Source of the DNA: M50B91 sp964526665
Lineage (GTDB): Bacteria; Patescibacteriota; Gracilibacteria; UBA4473
Direction: 5' to 3'
Assembly (NCBI GenBank): GCA_964526665.1
Contig: CAZGJL010000015.1
Coordinates: forward strand, 1 to 20,473
DNA: 20,473 bases
Shown here: one piece after another, positions 1-7,256 of the stretch
Layout of the letters: each line of letters opens with the position of its first letter
How positions within the stretch are numbered: position 1 is the first letter of the stretch
Made by a program: the position numbers and the translations under genes
Notes under the pieces: model-generated
The model's input: the letters and a program-made list of their open reading frames with translations, nothing else
Databases searched by the model: none
Told to the model about the DNA's origin: nothing

Positions 1-10
1 AATACAAATA

Positions 11-1492
11 GTGAAAAAGGACCTAGAGATAAAACATAATTTGAAACGTGATACTTCTGAATTTTGGGAAAAAGCAAAAAAATATACGGAAAAAAATGAA
101 GGAACAGGAAAAAAGTATGGATGGAAAAGTCTTATTTCTGAAGGATGGAAATCTGCAGAATTTAAATATGATGAAGAAGGAAATGTGACGGAGAAACGCG
201 GATTTTTTTCCAGAATACTTGTGGCTTTCGGAATTGGTGGTGGTCTTTTAAAAGAATGGAAAACTTTTCAAAAATTAGAAAAGACGGGAGCATTGGCAAC
301 TCTCAAAAAAACGAAAGAAAAAAAAGAAGAGATAGAGGTAAAATACAAAGAAGTAAAAGGACAAGTAGATGAAGCAATGGAAACAAAGCAAGATGTCATT
401 AAACCCTTTCGTGAAGTTCCAGGGATTATTACGTTATCAAAAATATATTTGAAGCAATTAATGGGCTTAATGAATGATGCAAATAAATATAAGCCTGAGC
501 AAATAGCAACGAAGATAAAAGACATTAGTACGAATACGGCCAGTGCGTCAATGAAATTTGGAAAAACAATGACAACGCAGCCCCTAGAGTTAAAAAAATA
601 TTTTCCAGGAATTTCTCTGAAAATGCGAGGAGGATTTATGGTTGTTGAGGTTCTGGGAAAAGCTATGGGAGATGCTCTTCGAGCGGGAGCAAAAGGATAT
701 GGATTTGGCACGGCAATGGGAGCATTCAAAGATACTCTTATGAGTTCAGAAACCTGGAAAGATGCTATTCCTATTTGGGGAACCATTCGAAGTTTTCAAA
801 AAATAGGAAAAGATGATGGACGAAAAAAATGGAGCAAGTGGGCAGAAGCAGGATTTTCTTTGGCGCTTGATGCTGCAACCGTTATTTCACTAGGAACACT
901 ATCTGGAGCAGCTATCGCAGCACGTACAGGAATTTTTGCACTTGGAAAAGCTACGACAAAGGCAGTTGTTGTAAATCAAGTTCGAAAAGCATCTACTCGT
1001 GCTGTTGAAACAGCAAGTATTGAGTCTATTACGGGACAAGCTGGGAAAACATTGGGGAAAAACGTTGTAAAGGCTTCTGGTGGGAAAATGGCTTTGAAGT
1101 TGAATTTAATGTTGACTACAATAAATCAGTTCTTTTCAAAAGATGAGGTGCAAGGGGTTATCACAGAAATGAAATCTGAAGCACTAACTCCAGAGCAAAG
1201 ACGAACGTTGAGGAATTATAAAAAGTTTGAAAATGGAGATTTCTCAGAGGAACAAGAGTCGGTTTTTGCAGAGGCAGACAAAAAACGGAAAGAAGAAATT
1301 GAACATGATGAAGAAAAACGGTCTGCAGGAGTATTGGCAGAAACTTCACTAGCGGATGAAGATGAAGAGGGAATTCCTAGTTCTATTGTTAAATCAAAAC
1401 AAAGAGATGAGGAAGAGGAGCCTCAGACGCTTTTTGGAAAAGCAAAAAAAATAGTGAAAGAAGAAATAGTAAACAAAGTAACGACTTCTTAA
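11..1492 (+). CDS. Unknown 493-aa protein with two Gly/Ala-rich hydrophobic segments
   Basis: I do not recognise this protein. Reading starts at a GTG at position 11, but the frame is open to the window edge, so the true start may lie upstream. The N-terminal 130 residues are rich in Lys, Glu and Trp and probably partly coiled coil (about 86-130). Two hydrophobic, Gly/Ala-rich segments follow, about 207-240 and 279-320, which could insert in a membrane or pack together. Between them lies a short piece (DAIPIWGTI, about 251-259) that loosely recalls pre-toxin linker domains of secreted polymorphic toxins; this is a weak impression only. The C-terminal 110 residues are very acidic and charged. 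There is no signal peptide at the start used here. Its stop codon overlaps the stop of the convergent gene by 4 bases. Confidence 0.7.
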   Translation: MKKDLEIKHNLKRDTSEFWEKAKKYTEKNEGTGKKYGWKSLISEGWKSAEFKYDEEGNVTEKRGFFSRILVAFGIGGGLLKEWKTFQKLEKTGALATLKKTKEKKEEIEVKYKEVKGQVDEAMETKQDVIKPFREVPGIITLSKIYLKQLMGLMNDANKYKPEQIATKIKDISTNTASASMKFGKTMTTQPLELKKYFPGISLKMRGGFMVVEVLGKAMGDALRAGAKGYGFGTAMGAFKDTLMSSETWKDAIPIWGTIRSFQKIGKDDGRKKWSKWAEAGFSLALDAATVISLGTLSGAAIAARTGIFALGKATTKAVVVNQVRKASTRAVETASIESITGQAGKTLGKNVVKASGGKMALKLNLMLTTINQFFSKDEVQGVITEMKSEALTPEQRRTLRNYKKFENGDFSEEQESVFAEADKKRKEEIEHDEEKRSAGVLAETSLADEDEEGIPSSIVKSKQRDEEEEPQTLFGKAKKIVKEEIVNKVTTS

Positions 1493-2421
1493 TTACCCAT
1501 TCGTTCCTCATGTAGGATTCGGTTTTCAGAGATTTTTCTTACCACGTCATGTGGCTTTGGTGCATCCTGAAAAATGAGCGTAGCATCTCGGTTAGCTGTT
1601 TCAATTTCAATATGCCCAATTCCCAAGGCCCATCGAAAAAATCCTTTATTGCTTGGCACAACATTAGTAATAGAATTATAGGTAAGACCATTGGTCTCGG
1701 AACCAAACAGTTCGTGGTTTTGTAGGATTACTCGGTAGTTTGTAATATAAATAACATCGTATTGATAATCGAGCCATGCTTTGTAAAAAAATGTCACGGA
1801 AAGAATAAAACACAATATAGCGAAAGCAAACCACCAATTTTCGATACTTGATCCATGAGAAAAGAGAATTGTTAGCAAACCAGTACTTGCAAAAACAAGT
1901 GGAAAAACTAATGCAGCAAGAAAAATAAGGGGGTGTTTTTGTACAATACTTTCAACCTTTTCGTTTGAAAGCATGTATAACTGACCATGCCGCTTTGATT
2001 TACAGCGTTCAAGCGCTTCGTGTTCTTTTCCATACATAACAGAAAACTTCAAAATTCGAAGAATTCGAAGCAAAAGAAATACTTCGTAATAAGAACCGCC
2101 CACTCCTAATTTTTCAATATAAAAAGGAGCAATTGCGATAAAATCTACAATTCCTTCCCATGAAAACAAAAATCGCCCCTTGTGCTTATCCGTCCAAATT
2201 CGAAAAATATATTCAAGCGTAAAAATAGAGACGGTTATTTTATCAAAAAGAAAGAGATTTCCTTTAATCCACTCATATTCAGAACTCCCGACAAAGAAGT
2301 GTAATGGAATTGCTGCAATGGAAAATAAAATCAAAAAACTAAGAAATCCATTTATTACTTGAGCCTCTGCAGAAGCATTGTCGTGTAGACACAGATGAAG
2401 GTAGTTTTTTATTTTTTTCAC
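1489..2421 (-). CDS. Membrane protein: voltage-sensor-like domain fused to bacterial PH domain
   Basis: This 310-aa protein starts at GTG. Residues about 22-128 look like a four-helix voltage sensor of the Ion_trans family. S1 is about 22-44. S2 is about 58-76 and has the FTLEYIFRIW pattern with E70 and R74. S3 is about 89-104 and contains D93 in the pattern IVDFIAIAPFYIE. S4 is about 113-128, with R119, R122 and K125 spaced every third residue. Two further helices (about 163-188 and 194-214) carry no potassium-channel GYG filter. Residues about 219-300 look like a bPH_2 (DUF304/YdbS-type) domain, including YITNYRVI. The expected topology puts the PH domain in the cytoplasm on the inner leaflet. 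The domain calls rest on pattern recognition of known families. Coupling of voltage to the PH domain is inference. It is divergent from dnaK and has its own promoter. Confidence 0.8.
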   Translation of the reverse strand: MKKIKNYLHLCLHDNASAEAQVINGFLSFLILFSIAAIPLHFFVGSSEYEWIKGNLFLFDKITVSIFTLEYIFRIWTDKHKGRFLFSWEGIVDFIAIAPFYIEKLGVGGSYYEVFLLLRILRILKFSVMYGKEHEALERCKSKRHGQLYMLSNEKVESIVQKHPLIFLAALVFPLVFASTGLLTILFSHGSSIENWWFAFAILCFILSVTFFYKAWLDYQYDVIYITNYRVILQNHELFGSETNGLTYNSITNVVPSNKGFFRWALGIGHIEIETANRDATLIFQDAPKPHDVVRKISENRILHEERMGN

Positions 2422-2427
2422 GCTTAT

Positions 2428-2456
2428 TTTTTAATGGAGAAATGAAGTATTGTCAA
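2428..2456 (-). promoter_or_regulatory. Promoter of the voltage-sensor/PH gene, apparently leaderless
   Basis: On the minus strand a perfect -35 TTGACA (2456-2451) is followed by 17 bases and a -10 TAAAAA (2433-2428). Only six bases separate the -10 from the GTG start codon, so transcription should begin at or next to the start codon. Confidence 0.6.
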
Positions 2457-2471
2457 AGTTCTAAGAAATAT

Positions 2472-2499
2472 TTGACAGAAATTTTAGCACTCGTATAAT
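2472..2499 (+). promoter_or_regulatory. dnaK sigma70-type promoter
   Basis: A perfect -35 TTGACA (2472-2477) is followed by 16 bases and a perfect -10 TATAAT (2494-2499). The -10 lies inside the spacer of the CIRCE operator, so a bound repressor would cover it. The expected start near 2506 gives a leader of about 24 bases with no Shine-Dalgarno sequence. Confidence 0.85.
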
Positions 2500-2510
2500 C
2501 TGACTGCTAA
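2484..2510. promoter_or_regulatory. CIRCE operator (HrcA binding site) of dnaK
   Basis: TTAGCACTC (2484-2492), nine bases, then GACTGCTAA (2502-2510). The CIRCE consensus is TTAGCACTC-N9-GAGTGCTAA, so this differs at one base of the right arm. It overlaps the dnaK -10. HrcA, the known CIRCE repressor, is not encoded in this window. Confidence 0.88.
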
Positions 2511-2529
2511 ATTTTACAAACAATTATAC

Positions 2530-4464
2530 ATGTCAAAAATTATTGGAATTGATCTCGGAACAACAAATTGTTGTGTGGCCGTAATGGAAGGAGGAAAGGC
2601 CACCGTTATACCAAATGCAGAAGGTGGACGAACAACTCCGTCTATTGTAGCAAAAAAAGATGACCAGGTTTTGGTTGGAACACCAGCAAAACGTCAGGCC
2701 CTTACAAATGCGAAGAATACGGTGTTTTCTGCAAAACGTTTTATTGGGCGTCGTTTCGATGAAGTGACAAATGAAATGAAAAAAATGCCTTTTGAATTTG
2801 GAAAAGGAAAAGGAGATTCGGTAGAAATTAAATTTGGAGGTGAATTTGTGAAGCCAGCTGTTATTTCAGCAAAAATCTTAGGAAAATTAAAAGCAGATGC
2901 AGAATCATTTCTGGGAGCACCTGTTACAAAAGCGGTGATTACTGTTCCAGCATATTTTAATGATGATCAGCGTAAAGCAACTCGTGATGCAGGTAAAATT
3001 GCAGGCCTTGAAGTTGAGAGAATTATAAACGAACCAACAGCTGCCGCACTTGCCTATGGAATAGATAAAAAAGGAAAAGAAGAAAAAGTGGTGGTATACG
3101 ACTTAGGAGGAGGAACGTTTGATGTTTCTGTTTTAGAAATTCAAGACGGAACGTTCGAAGTTTTGGCTACAAACGGAGATACTCATTTAGGTGGAGATGA
3201 CTTCGATAATGAAATCATTGATTATTTAGTTGATAAATTTGATGCAGATAATGGTGTGGATTTGAAAAAAGACCCTATGGCCATGCAGCGAGTGAAAGAA
3301 GAAGCTGAGAAGGCAAAAAAAGAACTTTCAAGCACACAGGAGTTTGATATAAATTTAATGTATTTGACAGTAAAAGATGGAGCACCACTCCATTTGAATG
3401 AAAAAATAACACGATCTAAGTACGAACAGCTTGTCGAAAAATTAATTAATCAGTCACTTGAGCCATGTAAGAAAGTTTTAGCAGATGCAAAAATTTCAAA
3501 GTCAGATATTGATGAGATTCTCCTTGTAGGAGGAATGACAAGAATGCCATTAGTACAGAAAAAAGTTGAGGAATTTTTCAATAAAAAAATGAACACTTCT
3601 CAAAATCCTGATGAGGTAGTTGCGCTTGGTGCAGCCATTCAGGGAGGAGTTCTGCAAGGAGAAGTAAATGATATTCTCTTGCTTGATGTAACTCCATTAA
3701 CATTAGGAATTGAAACAGCTGGAGGTATCCGCACACCACTTATTGAACGAAACACCACTATTCCTACAAAAAAATCTCAAATTTTTTCAACGTATGCCGA
3801 TAATCAGACACAGGTTCAGTTGCATGTGTTACAAGGGGAGCGCGAAATGTCAGTAGATAATAAGTCGTTGGGACAATTTATTTTAGATGGAATCGCACCA
3901 GCACCACGTGGAGTACCTCAGATTGAGGTAGCATTTGATATTGATGCCAATGGGATTTTACAAGTTTCTGCCACAGATAAGGCTTCTGGAAAAAAACAAG
4001 ACATTCGTATTGAAGGATCATCGGGGATTTCCGAAGACGATATAGCCAAAATGCAGCGTGATGCTGAAGAAAACGCAGAGACAGATAAAAAACGAAAAGA
4101 ATCTGTTGAGTCACGAAATCATCTAGATTCATTGGTATATCAATCTGAAAAAACAATTACTGAAGCAAAAGATTTGAAGAAAATCGAACTAGATGAGGTA
4201 GTAAAAAATCTAGAAGAGGGATTAATCGCTCCAAAGGATTTACTTGAAAAGGAAGACACGACACCAGAGGATTTGAAAGCTGCAGCAGAAGAATTAGAAA
4301 AATTATTAATGGCTCTTGGCCAAAAAATGCATGAGCTGGGAGCTGATCCACATGCAGCAGAGGGAGAGAAAAAAGCAGATGAGACAGGAGAAGAAGAAAT
4401 AAAAGATGCCGAGTTTGAAGAAATTAATGCGGACGAGAAAGAAGGCTCAGTTAAAAAGGATTAA
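2530..4464 (+). CDS. dnaK: Molecular chaperone DnaK (Hsp70)
   Basis: Full-length 644-aa cytoplasmic Hsp70 that binds unfolded segments of proteins in an ATP-driven cycle. The ATPase domain fills about residues 1-383. It has the three Hsp70 signatures: IDLGTTN at 7-13, DLGGGTFDVS at 191-200, and LLVGGMTRMP near 331-340. The linker and substrate domain start with DVTPLTLGIET (about 386). A helical lid and an acidic tail with DAEFEEI follow. In the first signature, the usual Ser after GTTN is Cys. The ATG is chosen because the glycine-rich loop begins five residues later. The gene stands alone: neither grpE nor dnaJ is adjacent. It is controlled by a CIRCE-covered promoter and ends at a strong hairpin terminator. 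Identity is certain. Confidence 0.99.
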   Translation: MSKIIGIDLGTTNCCVAVMEGGKATVIPNAEGGRTTPSIVAKKDDQVLVGTPAKRQALTNAKNTVFSAKRFIGRRFDEVTNEMKKMPFEFGKGKGDSVEIKFGGEFVKPAVISAKILGKLKADAESFLGAPVTKAVITVPAYFNDDQRKATRDAGKIAGLEVERIINEPTAAALAYGIDKKGKEEKVVVYDLGGGTFDVSVLEIQDGTFEVLATNGDTHLGGDDFDNEIIDYLVDKFDADNGVDLKKDPMAMQRVKEEAEKAKKELSSTQEFDINLMYLTVKDGAPLHLNEKITRSKYEQLVEKLINQSLEPCKKVLADAKISKSDIDEILLVGGMTRMPLVQKKVEEFFNKKMNTSQNPDEVVALGAAIQGGVLQGEVNDILLLDVTPLTLGIETAGGIRTPLIERNTTIPTKKSQIFSTYADNQTQVQLHVLQGEREMSVDNKSLGQFILDGIAPAPRGVPQIEVAFDIDANGILQVSATDKASGKKQDIRIEGSSGISEDDIAKMQRDAEENAETDKKRKESVESRNHLDSLVYQSEKTITEAKDLKKIELDEVVKNLEEGLIAPKDLLEKEDTTPEDLKAAAEELEKLLMALGQKMHELGADPHAAEGEKKADETGEEEIKDAEFEEINADEKEGSVKKD

Positions 4465-4482
4465 ATACGAAATAGATAAGGG

Positions 4483-4510
4483 AACGCCTGTGTAATGCAG
4501 GCGTTTTGAT
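4483..4510 (+). terminator. Rho-independent terminator of dnaK
   Basis: An 8-bp perfect stem, AACGCCTG (4483-4490) pairing with CAGGCGTT (4498-4505), has a 7-base loop and runs into a short T-rich tract. It lies 18 bases after the dnaK stop. Confidence 0.85.
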
Positions 4511-4553
4511 TTATTTCAAAAAAGTGTCAAAAAAGCTTGCGCTCTTTCGAAAG

Positions 4554-4582
4554 TTGTTGTAATTTCTCCATGAAATTATATT
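4554..4582 (+). promoter_or_regulatory. Promoter of the cupredoxin-like gene
   Basis: TTGTTG (4554-4559), 17 bases, then TATATT (4577-4582). Only nine bases separate the -10 from the ATG at 4592, so the transcript should have almost no leader. Confidence 0.5.
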
Positions 4583-4591
4583 TTTTCCCCC

Positions 4592-5188
4592 ATGATGAAA
4601 CTCATTAACCGTCTTCTTATTATTGCAGTGATCGCTTTTGGAGCGTGGTTTATTATTCAACATTGGGATTCAGTAAATACATCTATGGAAAATAATGATA
4701 CTGAAAAAATTGTATTGGAAGAGGGAGAAGAGGATGAATTAGCAATTGATATGGATATTGATTCACCTATTTCTTTTGATGAACAATTAGCAGCATTAGA
4801 AGATAAAACGCTTGTTAAACCTACAACGATAAAAAAGCCTAATGATAAATACATTAAAGAAACACCAACTCCGATCGTAGAAAAAGAAACAAGTAAATTT
4901 GTTTTTCAAGAAAAATCAAAAGTAACAGTATATTTATTTGATGGAGGTATTGATTTGTCTACTTCTACAATTCCAATGGGACATGTAACGTTTACCGTTC
5001 GGAATGATGGACGAGTTTCTCACGATTTTTCAGTAGAAGGAGTTCAAGACTTTGGTCGTATTACTCCAGGAACAATGCATACATTTGAACTTGATTTAAC
5101 AGAAGGTGAGTACGTACTATCTTCTCCACGAGAGCTTGACCAACGGCTCGATATGCGTGAAACTTTGCGTGTTGGAAACACACAATAA
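4592..5188 (+). CDS. Membrane-anchored protein with degenerate cupredoxin-like domain
   Basis: This 198-aa protein has one N-terminal transmembrane segment or signal anchor (about 5-22). An acidic, low-complexity stretch (about 37-70) and a linker follow. The C-terminal beta domain (about 108-195) reads like a cupredoxin: IPMGHVTFTVRNDG, then SHDFSVEG with H144, then ITPGT, then LTEGEYVLSSP, then M188 near the end. In copper cupredoxins a Cys and a second His sit in the last loop; here the matching positions are Ser (177-178) and non-His residues, so a type 1 copper site is probably incomplete. The domain should face outside the cell. A second ATG follows directly (codon 2) and could be the real start. 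Its 3' end overlaps the likely recX start, so the two genes are probably co-transcribed. The fold is inference from motif order. Confidence 0.8.
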   Translation: MMKLINRLLIIAVIAFGAWFIIQHWDSVNTSMENNDTEKIVLEEGEEDELAIDMDIDSPISFDEQLAALEDKTLVKPTTIKKPNDKYIKETPTPIVEKETSKFVFQEKSKVTVYLFDGGIDLSTSTIPMGHVTFTVRNDGRVSHDFSVEGVQDFGRITPGTMHTFELDLTEGEYVLSSPRELDQRLDMRETLRVGNTQ

Positions 5189-5666
5189 GTCGGCAATACA
5201 GAATGCAGTTTCTCTCACTGTTGTTCGAGCGAAGGCGCTCGGATTGATTGGACGACGTGATTATTCGCAATCAGAATTACAAAAAAAATTACTAGAGAAG
5301 TTTCCAAAAGAAACTTCTTTTGTACAAGAAGTAATCGATGAGTTTTTGACGTCTTCATGGATATCAGATTTGCGATATACAGAAGAGTTTATTCGAGAGA
5401 AAAGTCAGCATGGAGGATGGGGGCCGATAAAAATTTCTCAAAAACTAAGAGAGAAGGGAATTGATACAGAAGTAATTCAGTCGGTTATGCATGAATGTTT
5501 CTCCGAAGAGCTTCAACAAGAGCTCGCACAAAAATTAGCGGAAGAGAAATGGAATCGATTATATAAAAAAACTGCTCCCGAGAGAATGGCAGCAGTACAA
5601 CGTTTTTTGAACTCACGTGGATTTAGTTTTCAGGTAGCTTTAGCGGCTACCCAATCACTTAGCTAA
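5169..5666 (+). CDS. recX: Regulatory protein RecX
   Basis: RecX binds RecA filaments and limits recombinase activity. The sequence shows the tandem three-helix repeats of the family. The first repeat has ALGLIGRRDYSQSELQKKL and the second ISDLRYTEEFIREKS, then GPIKISQKLREKGI. The usual family length is about 150-200 aa. The start is uncertain. The frame is open from a GTG at 5106, but that would overlap the upstream gene by 83 bases. Non-ATG codons at 5157 (GTG), 5169 (GTG) and 5172 (TTG) lie just before the conserved part, and I prefer 5169. No Shine-Dalgarno sequence helps choose. The overlap of about 20 bases with the preceding gene suggests translational coupling. recA is not in the window. 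The stop overlaps the tail of a convergent small gene. Confidence 0.9.
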   Translation: MLETHNKSAIQNAVSLTVVRAKALGLIGRRDYSQSELQKKLLEKFPKETSFVQEVIDEFLTSSWISDLRYTEEFIREKSQHGGWGPIKISQKLREKGIDTEVIQSVMHECFSEELQQELAQKLAEEKWNRLYKKTAPERMAAVQRFLNSRGFSFQVALAATQSLS

Positions 5667-5817
5667 GAATAAGAACACTTGATTGAAGATCAAGGATCAT
5701 TGTTCGAGACAAGAAGCCAATAACTGCGCACCCTACAATGAGAACAGCAGAAACAGCATACTCTAATGCAATATTTTCTGGTAAGTGCGAAGCGAGAACG
5801 GCAATGGCTTTTTTCAT
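5659..5817 (-). CDS. Small 52-aa membrane protein (unrecognised)
   Basis: A short open frame starts with ATG at 5817 and encodes 52 residues beginning MKKAIAVLASHLPEN and ending SSVLILS. Residues about 17-41 are hydrophobic (EYAVSAVLIVGCAVIGFL) and should form one transmembrane helix. The charged N-terminus suggests the N-in orientation. The best evidence that it is real is a strong promoter exactly upstream on the same strand (5844-5872), giving a leader of about 20 bases. It ends with TAA and overlaps the convergent recX end by 8 bases. I know of no family for it. It could be a small regulatory or stress membrane peptide, or a type I toxin-like peptide; nothing here decides. Confidence 0.6.
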   Translation of the reverse strand: MKKAIAVLASHLPENIALEYAVSAVLIVGCAVIGFLSRTMILDLQSSVLILS

Positions 5818-5843
5818 CTAGGTAAAATTTATTAAATCAGGGA

Positions 5844-5872
5844 ATTGTACCACGATTTTTATAAATTTTCAA
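5844..5872 (-). promoter_or_regulatory. Sigma70-type promoter of the 52-aa gene
   Basis: On the minus strand TTGAAA (5872-5867), 17 bases, then TACAAT (5849-5844). This is close to consensus with ideal spacing. It lies just downstream of the LPQSG gene, whose transcription runs in the same direction. Confidence 0.7.
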
Positions 5873-5879
5873 CTCAGAC

Positions 5880-7202
5880 TTAGTGTTTTTTTCTAGCGGC
5901 CATTATCCCACTAGCAATAACAAAAAGAAGGACAAGGAGAAGTGCAAGAGGAAATACTAATGAAGGCGTTTTTCCTTCGCTCCCTACAGCACCTGACTGA
6001 GGAAGTTCTGCATTATCAGGAATTTCCATTTCAGGTTCTACAAGAGGAATGAGTACAATTTCTTTTTCGATCTCTATATGAAGAGATCCTTCAATTTCAT
6101 TAATTCGTTGTTCAAGAGCTACATCCTCGAGGTTTCGTAATTGGGCCTCTACCATAGCCAATTGGTCAGTGAGGTCCTTTTGTAATTTTTCAGTATTTGC
6201 TTGAGGAATGGCTGCTTCCAGTTGAGTTTTCCTTTCGACAAGTTGTTCCCGTTGATCTGCAATCAAAATTTTTCGCTCAATCAATGTGAGCAGTTCTCGA
6301 AGCAGAGTAATATCTGCAGGATCCGTAGCACGAGAAACTTGAGAAATAAGCTGAGTCTTCCTTGCCTCAAGAGCAACCTTTTCATTTATTGTTATAGCGC
6401 GATCATTTACAGATATTCCTGCTTCAGGAATATCCTCCATATTATTAAATTCTTCTCTCGATGTTATTTCTCCGTCGATAGTCATAGACTGAAGTTCTTC
6501 CCAGGTAAATCCATTTGGAAGTGCGCCATTTGATTCATTCCAGAATTCTTCAAGATCCATATTTTCTTCTTGAGAAAAATCAAATTCATCAGCGTAATGT
6601 TTTGGTGCAGGGTTTTCATCAAATACAGTATATACGCCAGTTCGACGTAATATTGCACTAAAAACTCTTACTCCTTCAGGACTTGGTTCATCAGTAATTC
6701 CTCCTACTTTTGCCCATCCTTCCTCGGGACCTATATATTCCCAAAGCTGAGGAATTCCTACGGATTCATCCTTAATTGGCATTATGAATTTTACCCAGGA
6801 AGAACGAGTTGTTGTCTCGGGATTTAAATATTGTTCACGTAATTTATTATGAGTGTTTTTCAGATCAAAACGATCAGCAAAAAGAATAGGATCTCCAGAA
6901 TCGGTTATTAATTCAAAAGAAAGAAGTGGTTCCATTCGCAATCGAGGACGTTTATCAGGAAGAGAGATAATTGCAGGAGAAAGAATTTCTCCAGAAAAAG
7001 AAATAAGACCTTCTTCATGTACGAAATTTGTATCATTAGAAAACTCAATAAAAGCTTCTCCACCCGGAGAGGCAATTAAAGCATTTGATTCAATGTGTCC
7101 AGTGTCGACAACTATAGAGGGATCGGGAAGCAATGGTTCACGTGCTTCAACAGTTGGAGCAAGTAAAATTGTTATGAGACCGAGTAATAAAAAGTTTTTC
7201 AC
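5880..7202 (-). CDS. Cell-wall-anchored surface protein with LPQSG sorting signal
   Basis: This 440-aa protein starts at GTG. It has a signal peptide (about 1-20, cleavage likely after VEA). A beta-rich region (about 40-195) ends in ILRRTGVYTVFDEN, a pattern common at the end of extracellular beta-sandwich domains; assignment to a named family such as ZU5 is only a guess. Residues about 272-372 are a long helical coiled coil with many Glu, Gln and Leu. The C-terminus has the three parts of a sortase sorting signal: L400-P-Q-S-G404, a hydrophobic stretch 415-434, and the basic tail ARKKH. The canonical motif is LPXTG; Ser replaces Thr. A sortase would join it to the wall; none is in the window. 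It is divergent from enolase with 54 bases between. Confidence 0.85.
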   Translation of the reverse strand: MKNFLLLGLITILLAPTVEAREPLLPDPSIVVDTGHIESNALIASPGGEAFIEFSNDTNFVHEEGLISFSGEILSPAIISLPDKRPRLRMEPLLSFELITDSGDPILFADRFDLKNTHNKLREQYLNPETTTRSSWVKFIMPIKDESVGIPQLWEYIGPEEGWAKVGGITDEPSPEGVRVFSAILRRTGVYTVFDENPAPKHYADEFDFSQEENMDLEEFWNESNGALPNGFTWEELQSMTIDGEITSREEFNNMEDIPEAGISVNDRAITINEKVALEARKTQLISQVSRATDPADITLLRELLTLIERKILIADQREQLVERKTQLEAAIPQANTEKLQKDLTDQLAMVEAQLRNLEDVALEQRINEIEGSLHIEIEKEIVLIPLVEPEMEIPDNAELPQSGAVGSEGKTPSLVFPLALLLVLLFVIASGIMAARKKH

Positions 7203-7208
7203 AACTGA

Positions 7209-7237
7209 ATATTGCGTTAAAATGGCGTCGATTTCAA
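7209..7237 (-). promoter_or_regulatory. Promoter of the LPQSG gene, apparently leaderless
   Basis: On the minus strand TTGAAA (7237-7232), 17 bases, then CAATAT (7214-7209). Only six bases separate the -10 from the GTG start at 7202, the same arrangement as for the gene at 2421. Confidence 0.5.
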
Positions 7238-7256
7238 ATTTTTTTAATTATTTAGT

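Noticed and set aside
268..786. Long minus-strand open frame inside the first gene
   Set aside because: It lies fully opposite the 493-aa frame, has no promoter, and its protein shows only the mirrored composition of the sense strand.
2473..2495. ECF-type promoter (TGACAGAAA...CGTA) before dnaK
   Set aside because: The spacing is 10 instead of 13 bases and the site is better explained by a perfect TTGACA-N16-TATAAT promoter.
5106..5168. Extended N-terminus of RecX from GTG at 5106
   Set aside because: It would overlap the upstream coding region by 83 bases and adds sequence with no RecX similarity.
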